NCBI GenBank assembly: GCA_963931865.1
Contig: OZ007508.1
Span: 18,244,762 to 18,308,761 of the forward strand
DNA: 64,000 bases
Reading direction: 5' to 3'
DNA from: Axinella damicornis
Lineage: Eukaryota; Porifera; Demospongiae; Axinellida; Axinellidae
Program-made: the position numbers and the translations under genes
Notes under the pieces: generated by a model
Databases searched by the model: none
What the model was told of the DNA's origin: nothing
What the model saw: the letters and a program-made list of their open reading frames with translations, nothing else
Part shown: positions 20,401-29,606 of the stretch, piece after piece
Layout: each line of letters opens with the position of its first letter
Numbering within the stretch: position 1 is the stretch's first letter

Positions 20401-21671
20401 GTATTCCGACCACAGACTCGAACAGGCGAGTGGACGGTGCGATAACTGAGCAACTTTGACAATGACGGTGTCCATCCATTCCAGCAGGGTTTCATCTACT
20501 GGGGGGGGGGGGGGGGGCAGGGGGAAGCTTCCCCCCCAAACAGTCTAGCTTCCCCCCAAAGAAGAGATTGACTATATCATTACATCATAGGTAATACCAT
20601 ATTAGGACTCAGATTAATTAACCTCAAAACATTTTGCACGGCACTTGCCACTACTTCCCCCCCAAACATTTTTTTCTAGATGAAACCCTGTCCAGGTAGT
20701 TTTTTCCTGTGCTACCCTACACTTATAACCTAAGGCTTGAGGCTAGGTTTATGAGAAAGCAGTGCCAGTGTAGTGCAAAGCATGAAATTGCCTTCCTGAA
20801 AATGATGACCCAAAATTTCCATGCTTTGCACAGCCTCAGTCTGTGGATGCACAAAGCTCCTCCTGACTAGCCTCGTTCCCAGACCTTCTCACTCCAGCGT
20901 TTGTCGCTTGCAGTACTAGCGACAACGCTGGGGTGAGGAGGCCTGGGAATGAGGCTACCTCCTGACACTGCCTTCCTATCTCTTTCCTGGACCCACCCGT
21001 TACAGCCTACTTCACTCTGCTACGTTCTTCCTTGTACAGTCTCTGGTGTCCTCTGTTCACCTTGTGTCTGGCCTACTGCCTCACGTCTTCCCCGAGCCCG
21101 AGCGCTTTAAGCCAGAACGTTGGAGCAGGGAGAACAAGAATACGCCACCAGTGTTCAGCTCCCTGCCATTTGGGTTTGGACCACGCATGTGTGTAGGTTA
21201 GTGTTCAAAACCATGGCACACACTTATTGCTGTTACCTTTGTCCCAGCTGTCAGTTAATGGGAAAGCAAGCCTCGTTCCCAGGCCATCTCCCGCTCTGTT
21301 TTAGGCGCATAAGTGACCTTTGAACTGCCCAACCGAAAAAGCAGGCGATTTAAAGGTCACATATGCGGCTCAAACCGGAATGGGAGACGGCCTGGGAATG
21401 AGGCTATGGGAAACCTACTTCAGATTTTCAGTCACTCTCCTTTCTTTCACACAAATCTGTTGTCCAGTCTCTCGGACTCTCTCCCGTTTACATCAGATTC
21501 TCTCCTCTGACTTCAGGTCGTCGTGTTGCTGAACTGGAGCTGCACATTGCAATGGCACACATCATGCAGAACTTCAGGGTAGGGTATCCAGAGACCACTC
21601 CTGTCGGTATTGTGCAGAAGTTTTTCCTCATACCTGATCGTCCAATAAACCTGGCCTTTGTAGATTTATAG
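17432..21671 (+). CDS. Mitochondrial-clan cytochrome P450, complete, 7 exons
   Basis: Exons 17432-17889, 18269-18462, 19171-19553, 19780-19946, 20116-20194, 21040-21196, 21517-21671; all GT-AG and in phase, giving 530 aa, the usual length for CYP27/CYP24-type enzymes. The N-terminus is Arg/Ser/Thr-rich without a membrane anchor and looks like a mitochondrial presequence. [11 protein letters not shown] follows at about residue 70. Further marks: [10 protein letters not shown] (C-helix), AGIDTTSYTLAW (I-helix, oxygen activation, ~341-352), KESLR (ExxR, ~397), [12 protein letters not shown], and heme loop [12 protein letters not shown] with ligand Cys478. The RR after the Cys-containing loop and VAELEL are typical of the mitochondrial clan, which takes electrons from adrenodoxin. 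Substrate (sterol, vitamin-D-like or other) cannot be told. A partial copy lies at 35473-36095. Confidence 0.93.
17911..18003. mobile_element. Foldback repeat in P450 intron 1
   Basis: Arms CAGCCTCACTCCCAGGCCAT and complement; interior CCACTGCCAGTATTGATC with its complement, related to the copy at 45717. Confidence 0.7.
18828..18890. mobile_element. Foldback repeat in P450 intron 2
   Basis: TAGCCTCATTCCCAGG and complementary CCTGGGAATGAGGCTA; loop contains a CCCCCC/GGGGGG stem. Confidence 0.75.
19064..19142. mobile_element. Foldback repeat, TAGTCTCGG subfamily
   Basis: TAGTCTCGGTCCCAGACC and GGGACCGAGACTA ends; internal CCAAACCAACCCCAGCACGG shared with the copy at 63511. In P450 intron 2, about 30 bp before the exon-3 acceptor. 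Confidence 0.75.
20238..20720. repeat. Start of duplicated block within P450 intron 5
   Basis: From about 20238 the sequence (GCACTGGTAAAACTACCTGT, GCAGTCACTGTAAACATCAG) reappears at about 34839 and continues in parallel through P450 exons 6-7 to the membrane-protein gene. Copy-specific here: a poly(G) run (20502-20517) and CTTCCCCCCCAAA repeats. Confidence 0.8.
20868..20957. mobile_element. Foldback repeat in P450 intron 5
   Basis: TAGCCTCGTTCCCAGACC...GGCCTGGGAATGAGGCTA, with CCAGCGTTTGTCGC / GCGACAACGCTGG inner arms. A duplicate lies at 35292. Confidence 0.8.
21269..21406. mobile_element. Foldback repeat in P450 intron 6
   Basis: AAGCCTCGTTCCCAGGCCAT...GGCCTGGGAATGAGGCTA, 138 bp. The inner GTGACCTTTGAACTG is answered by TTTAAAGGTCAC. 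A duplicate lies at 35694. Confidence 0.8.
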
Positions 21672-22631
21672 TGGCAGGCAATGAACTGTATGCAGATATA
21701 ATTTCAGCTTTGATGTGTACAACAGAATTTTTAATGCTGAACTGCAATGTCATGTAAATGGCTGCTTGTGTTGTAGTTTTAGTCACAAGCTCACTGCAAT
21801 GTCCAGCTCTTCATGATGATTCCTGCAGAGCTGAAAATGACATCCATCCTTGGCTGATTGTCCTGTATTCAGTCGCACACCGATCCTCCTGTGCATGAGC
21901 GGTGTGATAAATACCGTAGTGTCCTGGCCCGGGCCCACCCCATTGAATATAATTATAGAAAAGCAGTGCGAAACAATATATTCCAAGGAAGGAAGCACTC
22001 CTCTCTATGTAGTTGGGGGGCTGTGTCTACCATGACTACTTCCAACCAGCAGGTAGAACTGCCTACACAGGTTTAGTCATCGTATCCCAGTCCAACAAGA
22101 GTGTGGTCACAGCTGGTCCTCTTATGGAGGCCATCATTTGAGAACTGCATTACATGTACCATTAATTTTTAGAGAAAACATTACATGTACCATTAATCCG
22201 TGCTCCTATTGTAAATGTAGATCATGCTACCGATGTTCACGTTTTCCAATCTGTATGTCAAAGTCAATATGCAATGGTGAGAAAATTTTGTTTGCTTACC
22301 GAGTTGAATTACATACAATCACAATTTTCTGTTAACGCGACTTGTTATTTCACACGGAATGTTATGATATCTAAACACATGCAGCACTGCCAAGTTCGTC
22401 TGCACATAAAATAATGGTCCGGAAAGACAGTATACTGTACAGTGAGAGTGAGAGCAAATTATCACAACACACTTCGGTTCAGACACTTTGCTCAAGGTGC
22501 ATGCGCATGTGTTAAAACAATAATTGTATACTACTAGCAGCAAAGTACACTCTAATGCAGTTTAAGTCTTGTGAGTGCAGCTGGCCAATTGTTGGTTTGG
22601 TGGAATGGCCATTCAATTGTTCTTCAGCTAC
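21672..22631. other. Convergent 3' intergenic region
   Basis: Between the P450 stop and the stop of the minus-strand membrane-protein gene. Presumably the two 3'UTRs. Closely repeated at 36096-37057 and, from about 22140, at 29180-29606. No gene seen. Confidence 0.6.
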
Positions 22632-24542
22632 CTACTGGATCTGTGCCGTATCATATTCAACAGAGTTAATTAGCCTGTAAGGAAGGGACTCCTCTGAGTC
22701 AGCAGTAATCGCTCGCCCTTGCTTTGCTCTAATCCAGCCACTGATCTTTCCTATCATTCTCTGACCGAACTTCCTTCGACAACACACCCAGTGCACAGTA
22801 ACAAAGGAGATGTAGAGGAGGGGCAGAACTGACACTGTGAATGACAGTACTATCAAGAATTCTAGCCACCGGTGAGCTTTCATACCCGCTATATTGATGC
22901 ACACAATAGTAGCACACCACAAAGCCACCAAAAGGACCAACACAGAATCAACAGCATTGTATATTGAAAACTGAGGTTTGTAGGGCTGCATAGCGGCTAT
23001 CATCATTGCCAGAGTTATGAACACGAACTGTTCTCCACCATAGAGCAATTCCGTAGTACTAAGGGCAAATACAATGATAATCAATACCCGGGCAATAAGA
23101 AAGGCAGCTGCAAAGTACCGGTAATCTCGAGTTCCATTTGTTCCATCCTTGTAGCAGCCCTGGAATGCATCAATGAAGATGTGAAGAGCATGCCACCTCA
23201 CTCCGCAGCAACCAAGGCATTGCTGAAAGAAGCGCGTTGGGTATAGTAGCAGAATTATTATAGGAAAGAGGATGAAGACAAGCATGACAAACAGAGCTAG
23301 TACAGCATACGGCAGGTGTTTATCACCAAAGTACTCAATCGTAGCATCGTAGTACAAGTACATTCCCACCAAGCTGCCATTTACATGGTACACGTGCGTT
23401 GGAATGAGGAGGTCAGATGAGACACTGAGAAGCTTCACATATGAGAGGAGAAGGAAGGTGGCAAAGGCCTCAATGATTGAGGTTCGGACATCCATCTGGT
23501 TTCTAAGGTGTTCAGCACACCTGTTAAATGGTCTGCACATGAAACTGATGATCCTGTTGGTAATATTGCAGGTAAGGGCGACATAAGTTATTACAAGCAG
23601 GATCAGAGGATAGAAGGCTATTGCATAGTCAAGTGCTAGAGCTTGAAGTGTGTCTATTTTGACACCAACACAAATATGTGGAATTAGAGTGCGGAAGAAG
23701 TCCAAGTTCCAAAATCCATAAATGGTAAATAGGACCTTTGCTGAAGTTGAAGCCATTGGGTAGGGTTCTATGGCTGCTAACACATTGCGCACATTAGCAC
23801 CTAGTGCAAGAGCTTGACTGACAAAGACAAATGCAGATAATTTGGGTGAGGTAGCACTGAGTCTGCAACTCAGAACGAGAATGAAGAAAACTGTGAGTGG
23901 AAGGAAAGCAGCAAGGATATACTTCAACCAACCGAAATGACTCATAGAACACTGTACACACTTCAAATCATAGGAGTAAACTGGTATACTGTAGTTCTCC
24001 TTGCAGTCCCCACACAGCTGTCCTGCTCGGTTAAAGTACCCACACATGTCAAGCTCTGTAACATTGAGGGGTAAGGGGTGATATGCATCTTTCAATGTGC
24101 GAGTACAGTACTCGCAAGTTCCAACAACTGGTCCGGTTGATTCACTGTATGTCATGCAATAGTGGTTGAGTATAGCCACTTCATTTGTGGAGTCATTACA
24201 CCTGACAGCACCATCAATGTCTTTTCCACATCTGCATGTACCATTGGCTGATGGATCAGGCAAGAACCAGGTGGGGCAACGTGTACCATCAGGTGCATCA
24301 GCTGCAGACACATTCCTGCACTTTTGCTTCACGACTGCTAAAGTAGAATTGTGCTGTTCTGCACCATCTAGAGCTACTTCTACACTTTTGCACAGGGACT
24401 CTGGTTCACTATCCCAGACACTGGGACCTAATGTCCCATTTACTTCATCAACATAGATGATTTGCTCAGGCTGAACACCACTGCTTCTCACTGCAACCAA
24501 CAACAGCAGACAGGTTGATATTTTGTAGACTACACAAGCCAT
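22632..24542 (-). CDS. Cys-rich multi-pass membrane protein, family copy 1
   Basis: Single-exon 636-aa protein. Signal peptide (MACVVYKISTCLLLLVAVRS); then a ~170-aa ectodomain rich in Cys and N-glycosylation sites (NGT, NST, NVS, NDS), ending in the motif GQLCGDCKENYSIPVYSYD followed by CVQC. About ten hydrophobic segments follow from WLKYILAAFLPLTVFF to LPLLYISFVTVHW; between TM6 and TM7 is DAFQGCYKDGTNGTRDYRYF. The C-terminal tail is basic, then acidic. The CxxC-before-TM layout is common among sponge proteins of unknown function; I cannot assign it to a named receptor or channel family. Start set at the Met that opens the signal peptide; a GTG-initiated extension is disregarded. Two intact paralogues lie at 29607 and 37058. 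Confidence 0.85.
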   Translation of the reverse strand: MACVVYKISTCLLLLVAVRSSGVQPEQIIYVDEVNGTLGPSVWDSEPESLCKSVEVALDGAEQHNSTLAVVKQKCRNVSAADAPDGTRCPTWFLPDPSANGTCRCGKDIDGAVRCNDSTNEVAILNHYCMTYSESTGPVVGTCEYCTRTLKDAYHPLPLNVTELDMCGYFNRAGQLCGDCKENYSIPVYSYDLKCVQCSMSHFGWLKYILAAFLPLTVFFILVLSCRLSATSPKLSAFVFVSQALALGANVRNVLAAIEPYPMASTSAKVLFTIYGFWNLDFFRTLIPHICVGVKIDTLQALALDYAIAFYPLILLVITYVALTCNITNRIISFMCRPFNRCAEHLRNQMDVRTSIIEAFATFLLLSYVKLLSVSSDLLIPTHVYHVNGSLVGMYLYYDATIEYFGDKHLPYAVLALFVMLVFILFPIIILLLYPTRFFQQCLGCCGVRWHALHIFIDAFQGCYKDGTNGTRDYRYFAAAFLIARVLIIIVFALSTTELLYGGEQFVFITLAMMIAAMQPYKPQFSIYNAVDSVLVLLVALWCATIVCINIAGMKAHRWLEFLIVLSFTVSVLPLLYISFVTVHWVCCRRKFGQRMIGKISGWIRAKQGRAITADSEESLPYRLINSVEYDTAQIQ

Positions 24543-25881
24543 GGCTGCCTGTGACACGCTGTAATGAGAGACTCATGCAGTTTGCAGCTGTCGTCGGACA
24601 ACATTTGGGACTGCAATATATAGTGACAAAGTTTCTAGAAACCAGCATTGTCTGGGAAAAAAAAACAAACAGAGCGAGGTGAATTGCATCACACCAGTCA
24701 TGCAGATGCAGAAACAGAGGGATGGGTGTTTACAAAAGCAAGGACAGACCCCATGAGAATTCTACCTTAACTTACTGGGAACTAAACTTAGAGATCATCG
24801 TCATAAATAAACAGATCTCAGACAAATTCTGCAGTCAACACTCACAATCTAGCCTCATTCCAAGGCTCTCCTAAATGTAAGCGACAAAAAGCTGCATGGG
24901 CGATGGCCTGGGAATGAGGCTACTCAAAATCATCCAAAGTGTAAAAGTAAGTGACAGTGTTTCAAAATTACTTGAGGGATCCTACGTATGTGCTACAAAT
25001 TCCCCACACAGTGAATATGAAACATAACGTTTCAAACATGCATGGGTAAATCTAACGTAATAGGTACAATTAGTCAATTTTATGATCCCCTTTGTGTATT
25101 GACAGCATGGCTCAGTGATTCTTATAGCGATTTGCATGTAGCTAGTTGAGCAACAAACACAGTTAAGGTGAAGCTAAAGCATCATTTTTCAAACAGCGGG
25201 TAGCTGCAGTTTATTTGCAGTAAACTGCTGTGCAAACTGGTGTCCATCACTGCCAGGGCAGATTGTGACCACTGATGAGAATAACATGCCACCCTAGTCA
25301 TGTTTGGTGCGTAATGAAGAGCAGAAAAAACAAAACTGTCGGTATTATTCCTGTGTACTTGTCTTGAATCAAGAAGACTACAGCAAAAGTTTAGGGGGTC
25401 CATCATTTGACAATCTTACAGAAATTATTCAAAAGCTACCACTGTGTATCTGTAATACCTACTTTCGGTTTCACCAGCTACAATAACAAATTTGTTTGAG
25501 ACAACCTGTTTTTAGAGACCCAGTGTCGTCAAGGGATTTGAGGTGAGTAAATGATTTACACTCACGATATTGAGTAAAATAGATATGCTTCAGAGGCCGG
25601 TTTCCGCATGAGTCTGTGAGTCAACATTGTGTGACAATGTCTCTGGCAAGTACAGGCATCTTGCCAATATACTAATAAGCATGAAGGTCGCACGTCTCAC
25701 TAGTCTGGTCCTGCCCACTGAACACCCACTTCCGTTACTCCCACACAGTACAAAGTAAGTACAAAGGTCACACGTCACTATAGTCTAGTCCAACTCCACA
25801 TCCATTTACTCATCAGATCCATCCCTTACTCCAAAACTTGGGAAGAAGTGTTAACCTAATTTGTGTCCTTCAGAGAGTACA
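24543..25881. other. Upstream flank of membrane-protein copy 1
   Basis: Diverged version of the flank that also follows copies 2 and 3 (shared GTAAACTGCTGTGCAA, GTGTCCATCACTGC, TGAGTAAAATAGATATGCTTCA). Probably promoter plus intergenic sequence; no other gene seen. Confidence 0.6.
24850..24922. mobile_element. Foldback repeat 5' of membrane-protein copy 1
   Basis: TAGCCTCATTCCAAGGCTCT...GGCCTGGGAATGAGGCTA; orthologous position to the repeats at 31916, 39345 and 40398 in the duplicated blocks. Confidence 0.75.
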
Positions 25882-26875
25882 TTAAGGTAGGAAACACGGC
25901 ATCGGCGAAATCGCGCAATTTTGCTCATGAATAATTAATGAGATGACGTCACTCGCATACGGTTATTTAGAGTTATTCATCTGTTTACGTTTTCCCATGG
26001 CGGCAACCGGAATAAACAAGGGGGGCTTCTCTCTTTGATGCGGCTAGCGGCCCTTTCGAGTTTCAAATCGGTACTCTGATGTGGCCGTGCGGTACTTTGA
26101 AGATTTGTTTGAACACTCTTTTTTTTCTTTTTTTTTTTCTTTTTTTTTTTTTTAAGTAAGAAGCTATTCTGGCTTATTGAATGTAACGATGGGCTATCTG
26201 AGGGTGAATAGCTAGGTGGAGTGAGCAGGAATGTTTGTGGGTCTGCTGAAGTGGCCGAAGAACAGCCTGGAAAGTGAACAGCCTCCGACAGCTCCCTGGC
26301 CAAGGTACTCTAGAGAGTTGACCTTTCGGCATTACAGGCCCCGCCCATTTTCGTGTTAGGGCGAATTTGGCTGGTTTGGTAGCTGGACTGGGCTGGTGAG
26401 AGGGAGTAGATGTGTGGCCAAAACTCGGTAACCGAGAGGTGAACGTGGAAAAGCATCCCTATTTTTGCAGGGGGTAGGTTGACCTTTTGGAAACTGGCCT
26501 TGGCTTGAGTCGGTTTTAGTTGGTGTGCGTGGAATTTTTTTTGAAAGCCTAGGGTAGCCAAACCTCTGTTTTTGAGGGTGGCAGTGAGTTTTGGGCTGTA
26601 GCCTGCAAGTGAGGAGAGCAGGTGGTAAATCCATCCGTAGTTTTGGGGCCTGTTTTGTGTGTGTATTGATGATGGGGTCAGAGTGTGGGTGGGGCCTTGG
26701 AGAGGGTCCAAATTTTCAGTTTCGTAGAGGGCCTTAAAATTGAGTTTTAGGGCATTTTCAAGCAGAGGGAGCAGTTTGATGCAAAGAATTGCTGAAACTT
26801 GTGTACGCTTTGATGCTGCCCATTTATCCATCAACTTGGTTTCGGAGATCGCGGTACCCATGTTTCCTACCTTAA
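25882..26875. mobile_element. TTAA-flanked element, copy 1 (~990 bp)
   Basis: Bounded by TTAA on both sides. Terminal inverted repeat GGTAGGAAACAYGG at both ends, as in TTAA-targeting (piggyBac-type) DNA transposons; no transposase seen. The interior carries TGACGTCA, ATGGCGGCAACCGGAATAAA and a T-rich tract (26117-26153), plus two minus-strand open frames (26861-26310 and 26303-25977) with no recognised domain. The second copy at 27637 is almost identical. Confidence 0.75.
26310..26861 (-). CDS. Unrecognised open frame inside TTAA element, copy 1
   Basis: 183 codons from an ATG directly inside the 3' terminal repeat; composition Pro/Ser/His/Lys-rich, no domain recognised. In copy 2 the same frame is kept from its Leu-Leu-Glu-Asn stretch to the same stop, with a shifted beginning. 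It could be a true transposon protein or a chance open frame; being shared by two recent copies proves little. Confidence 0.25.
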   Translation of the reverse strand: MGTAISETKLMDKWAASKRTQVSAILCIKLLPLLENALKLNFKALYETENLDPLQGPTHTLTPSSIHTQNRPQNYGWIYHLLSSLAGYSPKLTATLKNRGLATLGFQKKFHAHQLKPTQAKASFQKVNLPPAKIGMLFHVHLSVTEFWPHIYSLSPAQSSYQTSQIRPNTKMGGACNAERSTL

Positions 26876-27636
26876 GGGCAATCTCAAGGCTTTAATTAGG
26901 CTAGTGCAATGACAAATCCTAACACTGGAGTTTGGCCTAACCCTGTAGATCCTAGCCCTATGAATATCATTAACCCTGATCCGGGTTAGGGTGATCCCAC
27001 TAACCTTGGTGTGGCTATGAATCTCATTAAACCCAGTGGGCATGGGATAGAACCCAGTCTTTCTGTCTGCTCATGAATAATAATGAGTTAGGATTAGATA
27101 GCTCCATGCTGTGCTCGTGAGCGTGTTGGACTTTAGTCAGCTGTCCGATGGGAGGGTTGGCTAATGTTGACACTCATGAATATCATTAGTGACCACCTGT
27201 CAGATCTTTGGTGGTGTAGTATGGGGTTGAAAGCATGTGTGTTGTGTGATGCAATATTCGTAAATTCACCCTGAGACTCCACTCTCTCCTAACCCTGACA
27301 ACCGGGGATCATGAATATCATTAGCCCTAAATTGGGACTCACGACTGGCATTGCTGTCCAAATTGAGGTCAATGAATCTCATTAAAGCCTTCAGCTTTGA
27401 CTGAGATTCAGCTTGTCTGTCAACTTCATGAATAAGCAATGAGCCATTTTCAGGTAGCCGTGTGTAGCAGTCGTGAGCAAGATTGCCTTTAGTTTGCTGT
27501 TTGGAGGGAAGTTTGGCTTGTGTTGACTCTCATGAATATCATTAGTGATGTGCTTTCAGTTCCCATGTAGTGTGGTTTGGGTTCAAGTGAAGGCTAGTAA
27601 GCTGGAATATTCATGAGTTTTAGTTAGGGGTTTGGG
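26876..27636. repeat. Duplicated ~350-bp unit with ATGAATATCATTA motifs
   Basis: Eight motif occurrences of the kind ATGAATATCATTA / ATGAATCTCATTA / ATGAATAAYAATGAG, at about 26961, 27009, 27070, 27175, 27308, 27371, 27425 and 27530. The second four repeat the first four with an offset of about 340-360 bp. Lies between the two TTAA elements. Confidence 0.7.
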
Positions 27637-28617
27637 TTAAGGTAGGAAACACGGCATCGGCGAAATCGCGCAATTTTGCTCATGAATAATTAATGAGATG
27701 ACGTCACTCGCATACGGTTATTTAGAGTTATTCATCTGTTTACGTTTTCCCATGGCGGCAACCGGAATAAACAAGGGGGGCTTCTCTCTTTGATGCGGCT
27801 AGCGGCCCTTTCGAGTTTCAAATCGGTACTCTGATGTGGCCGTGCGGTACTTTGAAGATTTGTTTGAACACTCTTTTTTTTTTTTTTTTTTTTTTTTTAA
27901 GTAAGAAGCTATTCTGGCTTATTGAATGTAACGATGGGCTATCTGAGGGTGAATAGCTAGGTGGAGTGAGCAGGAATGTTTGTGGGTCTGCTGAAGTGGC
28001 CGAAGAACAGCCTGGAAAGTGAACAGCCTCCGACAGCTCCCTGGCCAAGGTACTCTAGAGAGTTGACCTTTCGGCATTACAGGCCCCGCCCATTTTCGTG
28101 TTAGGGCGAATTTGGCTGGTTTGGTAGCTGGACTGGGCTGGTGAGAGGGAGTAGATGTGTGGCCAAAACTCGGTAACCGAGAGGTGAACGTGGAAAAGCA
28201 TCCCTATTTTTGCAGGGGGTAGGTTGACCTTTTGGAAACTGGCCTTGGCTTGAGTCGGTTTTAGTTGGTGTGCGTGGAATTTTTTTTGAAAGCCTAGGGT
28301 AGCCAAACCTCTGTTTTTGAGGGTGGCAGTGAGTTTTGGGCTGTAGCCTGCAAGTGAGGAGAGCAGGTGGTAAATCCATCCGTAGTTTTGGGGCCTGTTT
28401 TGTGTGTGTATTGATGATGGGGTCAGAGTGTGGGTGGGGCCTTGGAGAGGGTCCAAATTTTCAGTTTCGTAGAGGGCCTTAAAATTGAGTTTTAGGGCAT
28501 TTTCAAGCAGAGCAGTTTGATGCAAAGAATTGCTGAAACTTGTGTACGCTTTGATGCTGCCCATTTATCCATCAACTTGGTTTCGGAGATCGCGGGAACC
28601 CATGTTTCCTACCTTAA
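27637..28617. mobile_element. TTAA-flanked element, copy 2 (~980 bp)
   Basis: Same orientation as copy 1, TTAA at both borders, same GGTAGGAAACAYGG ends, differing mainly in the T-tract length and a few small deletions. Either two independent recent insertions or a composite with the 26876-27636 segment. Confidence 0.75.
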
Positions 28618-29606
28618 GCCGTCAGTCCCGGGGGACCTGGTATAAAAAAACACTCTGCTTCTCCAGGCCCTCATTAGCCATCATCACAGTAAACCCTCAG
28701 AGGCTCAAAAATAAACAACAACAACAACAACAAACAGCAACAAACAACAACAAAGGTGTACACACATGTGTAGTAGGCTGCAACACCAGACAAGTCATCC
28801 ACACAAATTCAGTCTTGAAGCCCTGGACCTCTGTGGGACATCCAGGATTGGGTTACGCATTGTTCGTCATTCGTAGCTTACGTGTGTGTGCACAGGGCAT
28901 TTCCCGCCAAAATTCGAACTACCGTGGATGCCAACCAATCAAATTAGAGTGTTACCAGGTCACTCATTACCGAGTCACACGTTGCCGGCAGGCTTTCTGT
29001 GGGGAGAAACAGCGAGTCCAGTTGTGTCCAAGCCATTCAAGCTAGGTTTAGGGTGAGTTGAGCCCTCACTCTAACCTTACCCTGGCTGTATACCTTTCAC
29101 CGGCTGGGTAAGTTCAGGTGGGTGGTAGCATGGAGCATAGGGGAGCATGAGGGTTGGGAGCGTTGGAAAATTCGAAATTTTGTTGGCCATCCCTAATAAT
29201 TATGTAGAGAATGCTAACCACGTTCACATTATGTTAAAGTCAATAGCAATGGTGAGAAAAATTTGTTTGCTTACCGAGTTGAATTACATACATCAATCAC
29301 AATTTTCTGTTATAACACGACTTGTTATTTCACGACTTGTTATTTCACACAGAATGTTATGATATATAAACACATGCAGCACTGCCAAGTTCGTCTGCAC
29401 ATAAATGGTCCGGAAAGACTGTATAGAGTGAGGCAAAATGATCACAACATGCTTCAGTTCAGACATTTGCATTTGCATGTTAAAGTAATCACAGCAACAG
29501 TACTACAGTTAACATAACTACACAATATTTTAGTACACTCTAATGCATTTTAACAGAAGTCCCGATAGTCGAGTGCAGCCAATCGTTGGCCTGGTGGAAT
29601 GGCCAT
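28618..29606. other. 3' flank of membrane-protein copy 2
   Basis: Apart from the CAA repeat, the left part shows nothing recognisable. From about 29180 it matches the 3' flanks of copies 1 and 3 (GTTTGCTTACCGAGTTGAAT). No P450 remnant here, unlike the other two blocks. Confidence 0.55.
28712..28756. repeat. (CAA)n microsatellite
   Basis: ACAACAACAACAACAA-type repeat directly beyond element copy 2. Confidence 0.9.

Noticed and set aside
21002..21039. Earlier acceptor for P450 exon 6 (after CCCGTTACAG)
   Set aside because: It would put the FPEPERF segment out of frame; the later acceptor TTGTACAG fits phase 0.
25977..26303. 108-residue frame with a poly-Lys stretch in the TTAA element
   Set aside because: The Lys run is the T tract read on the minus strand, and its length differs between copies, shifting the frame.
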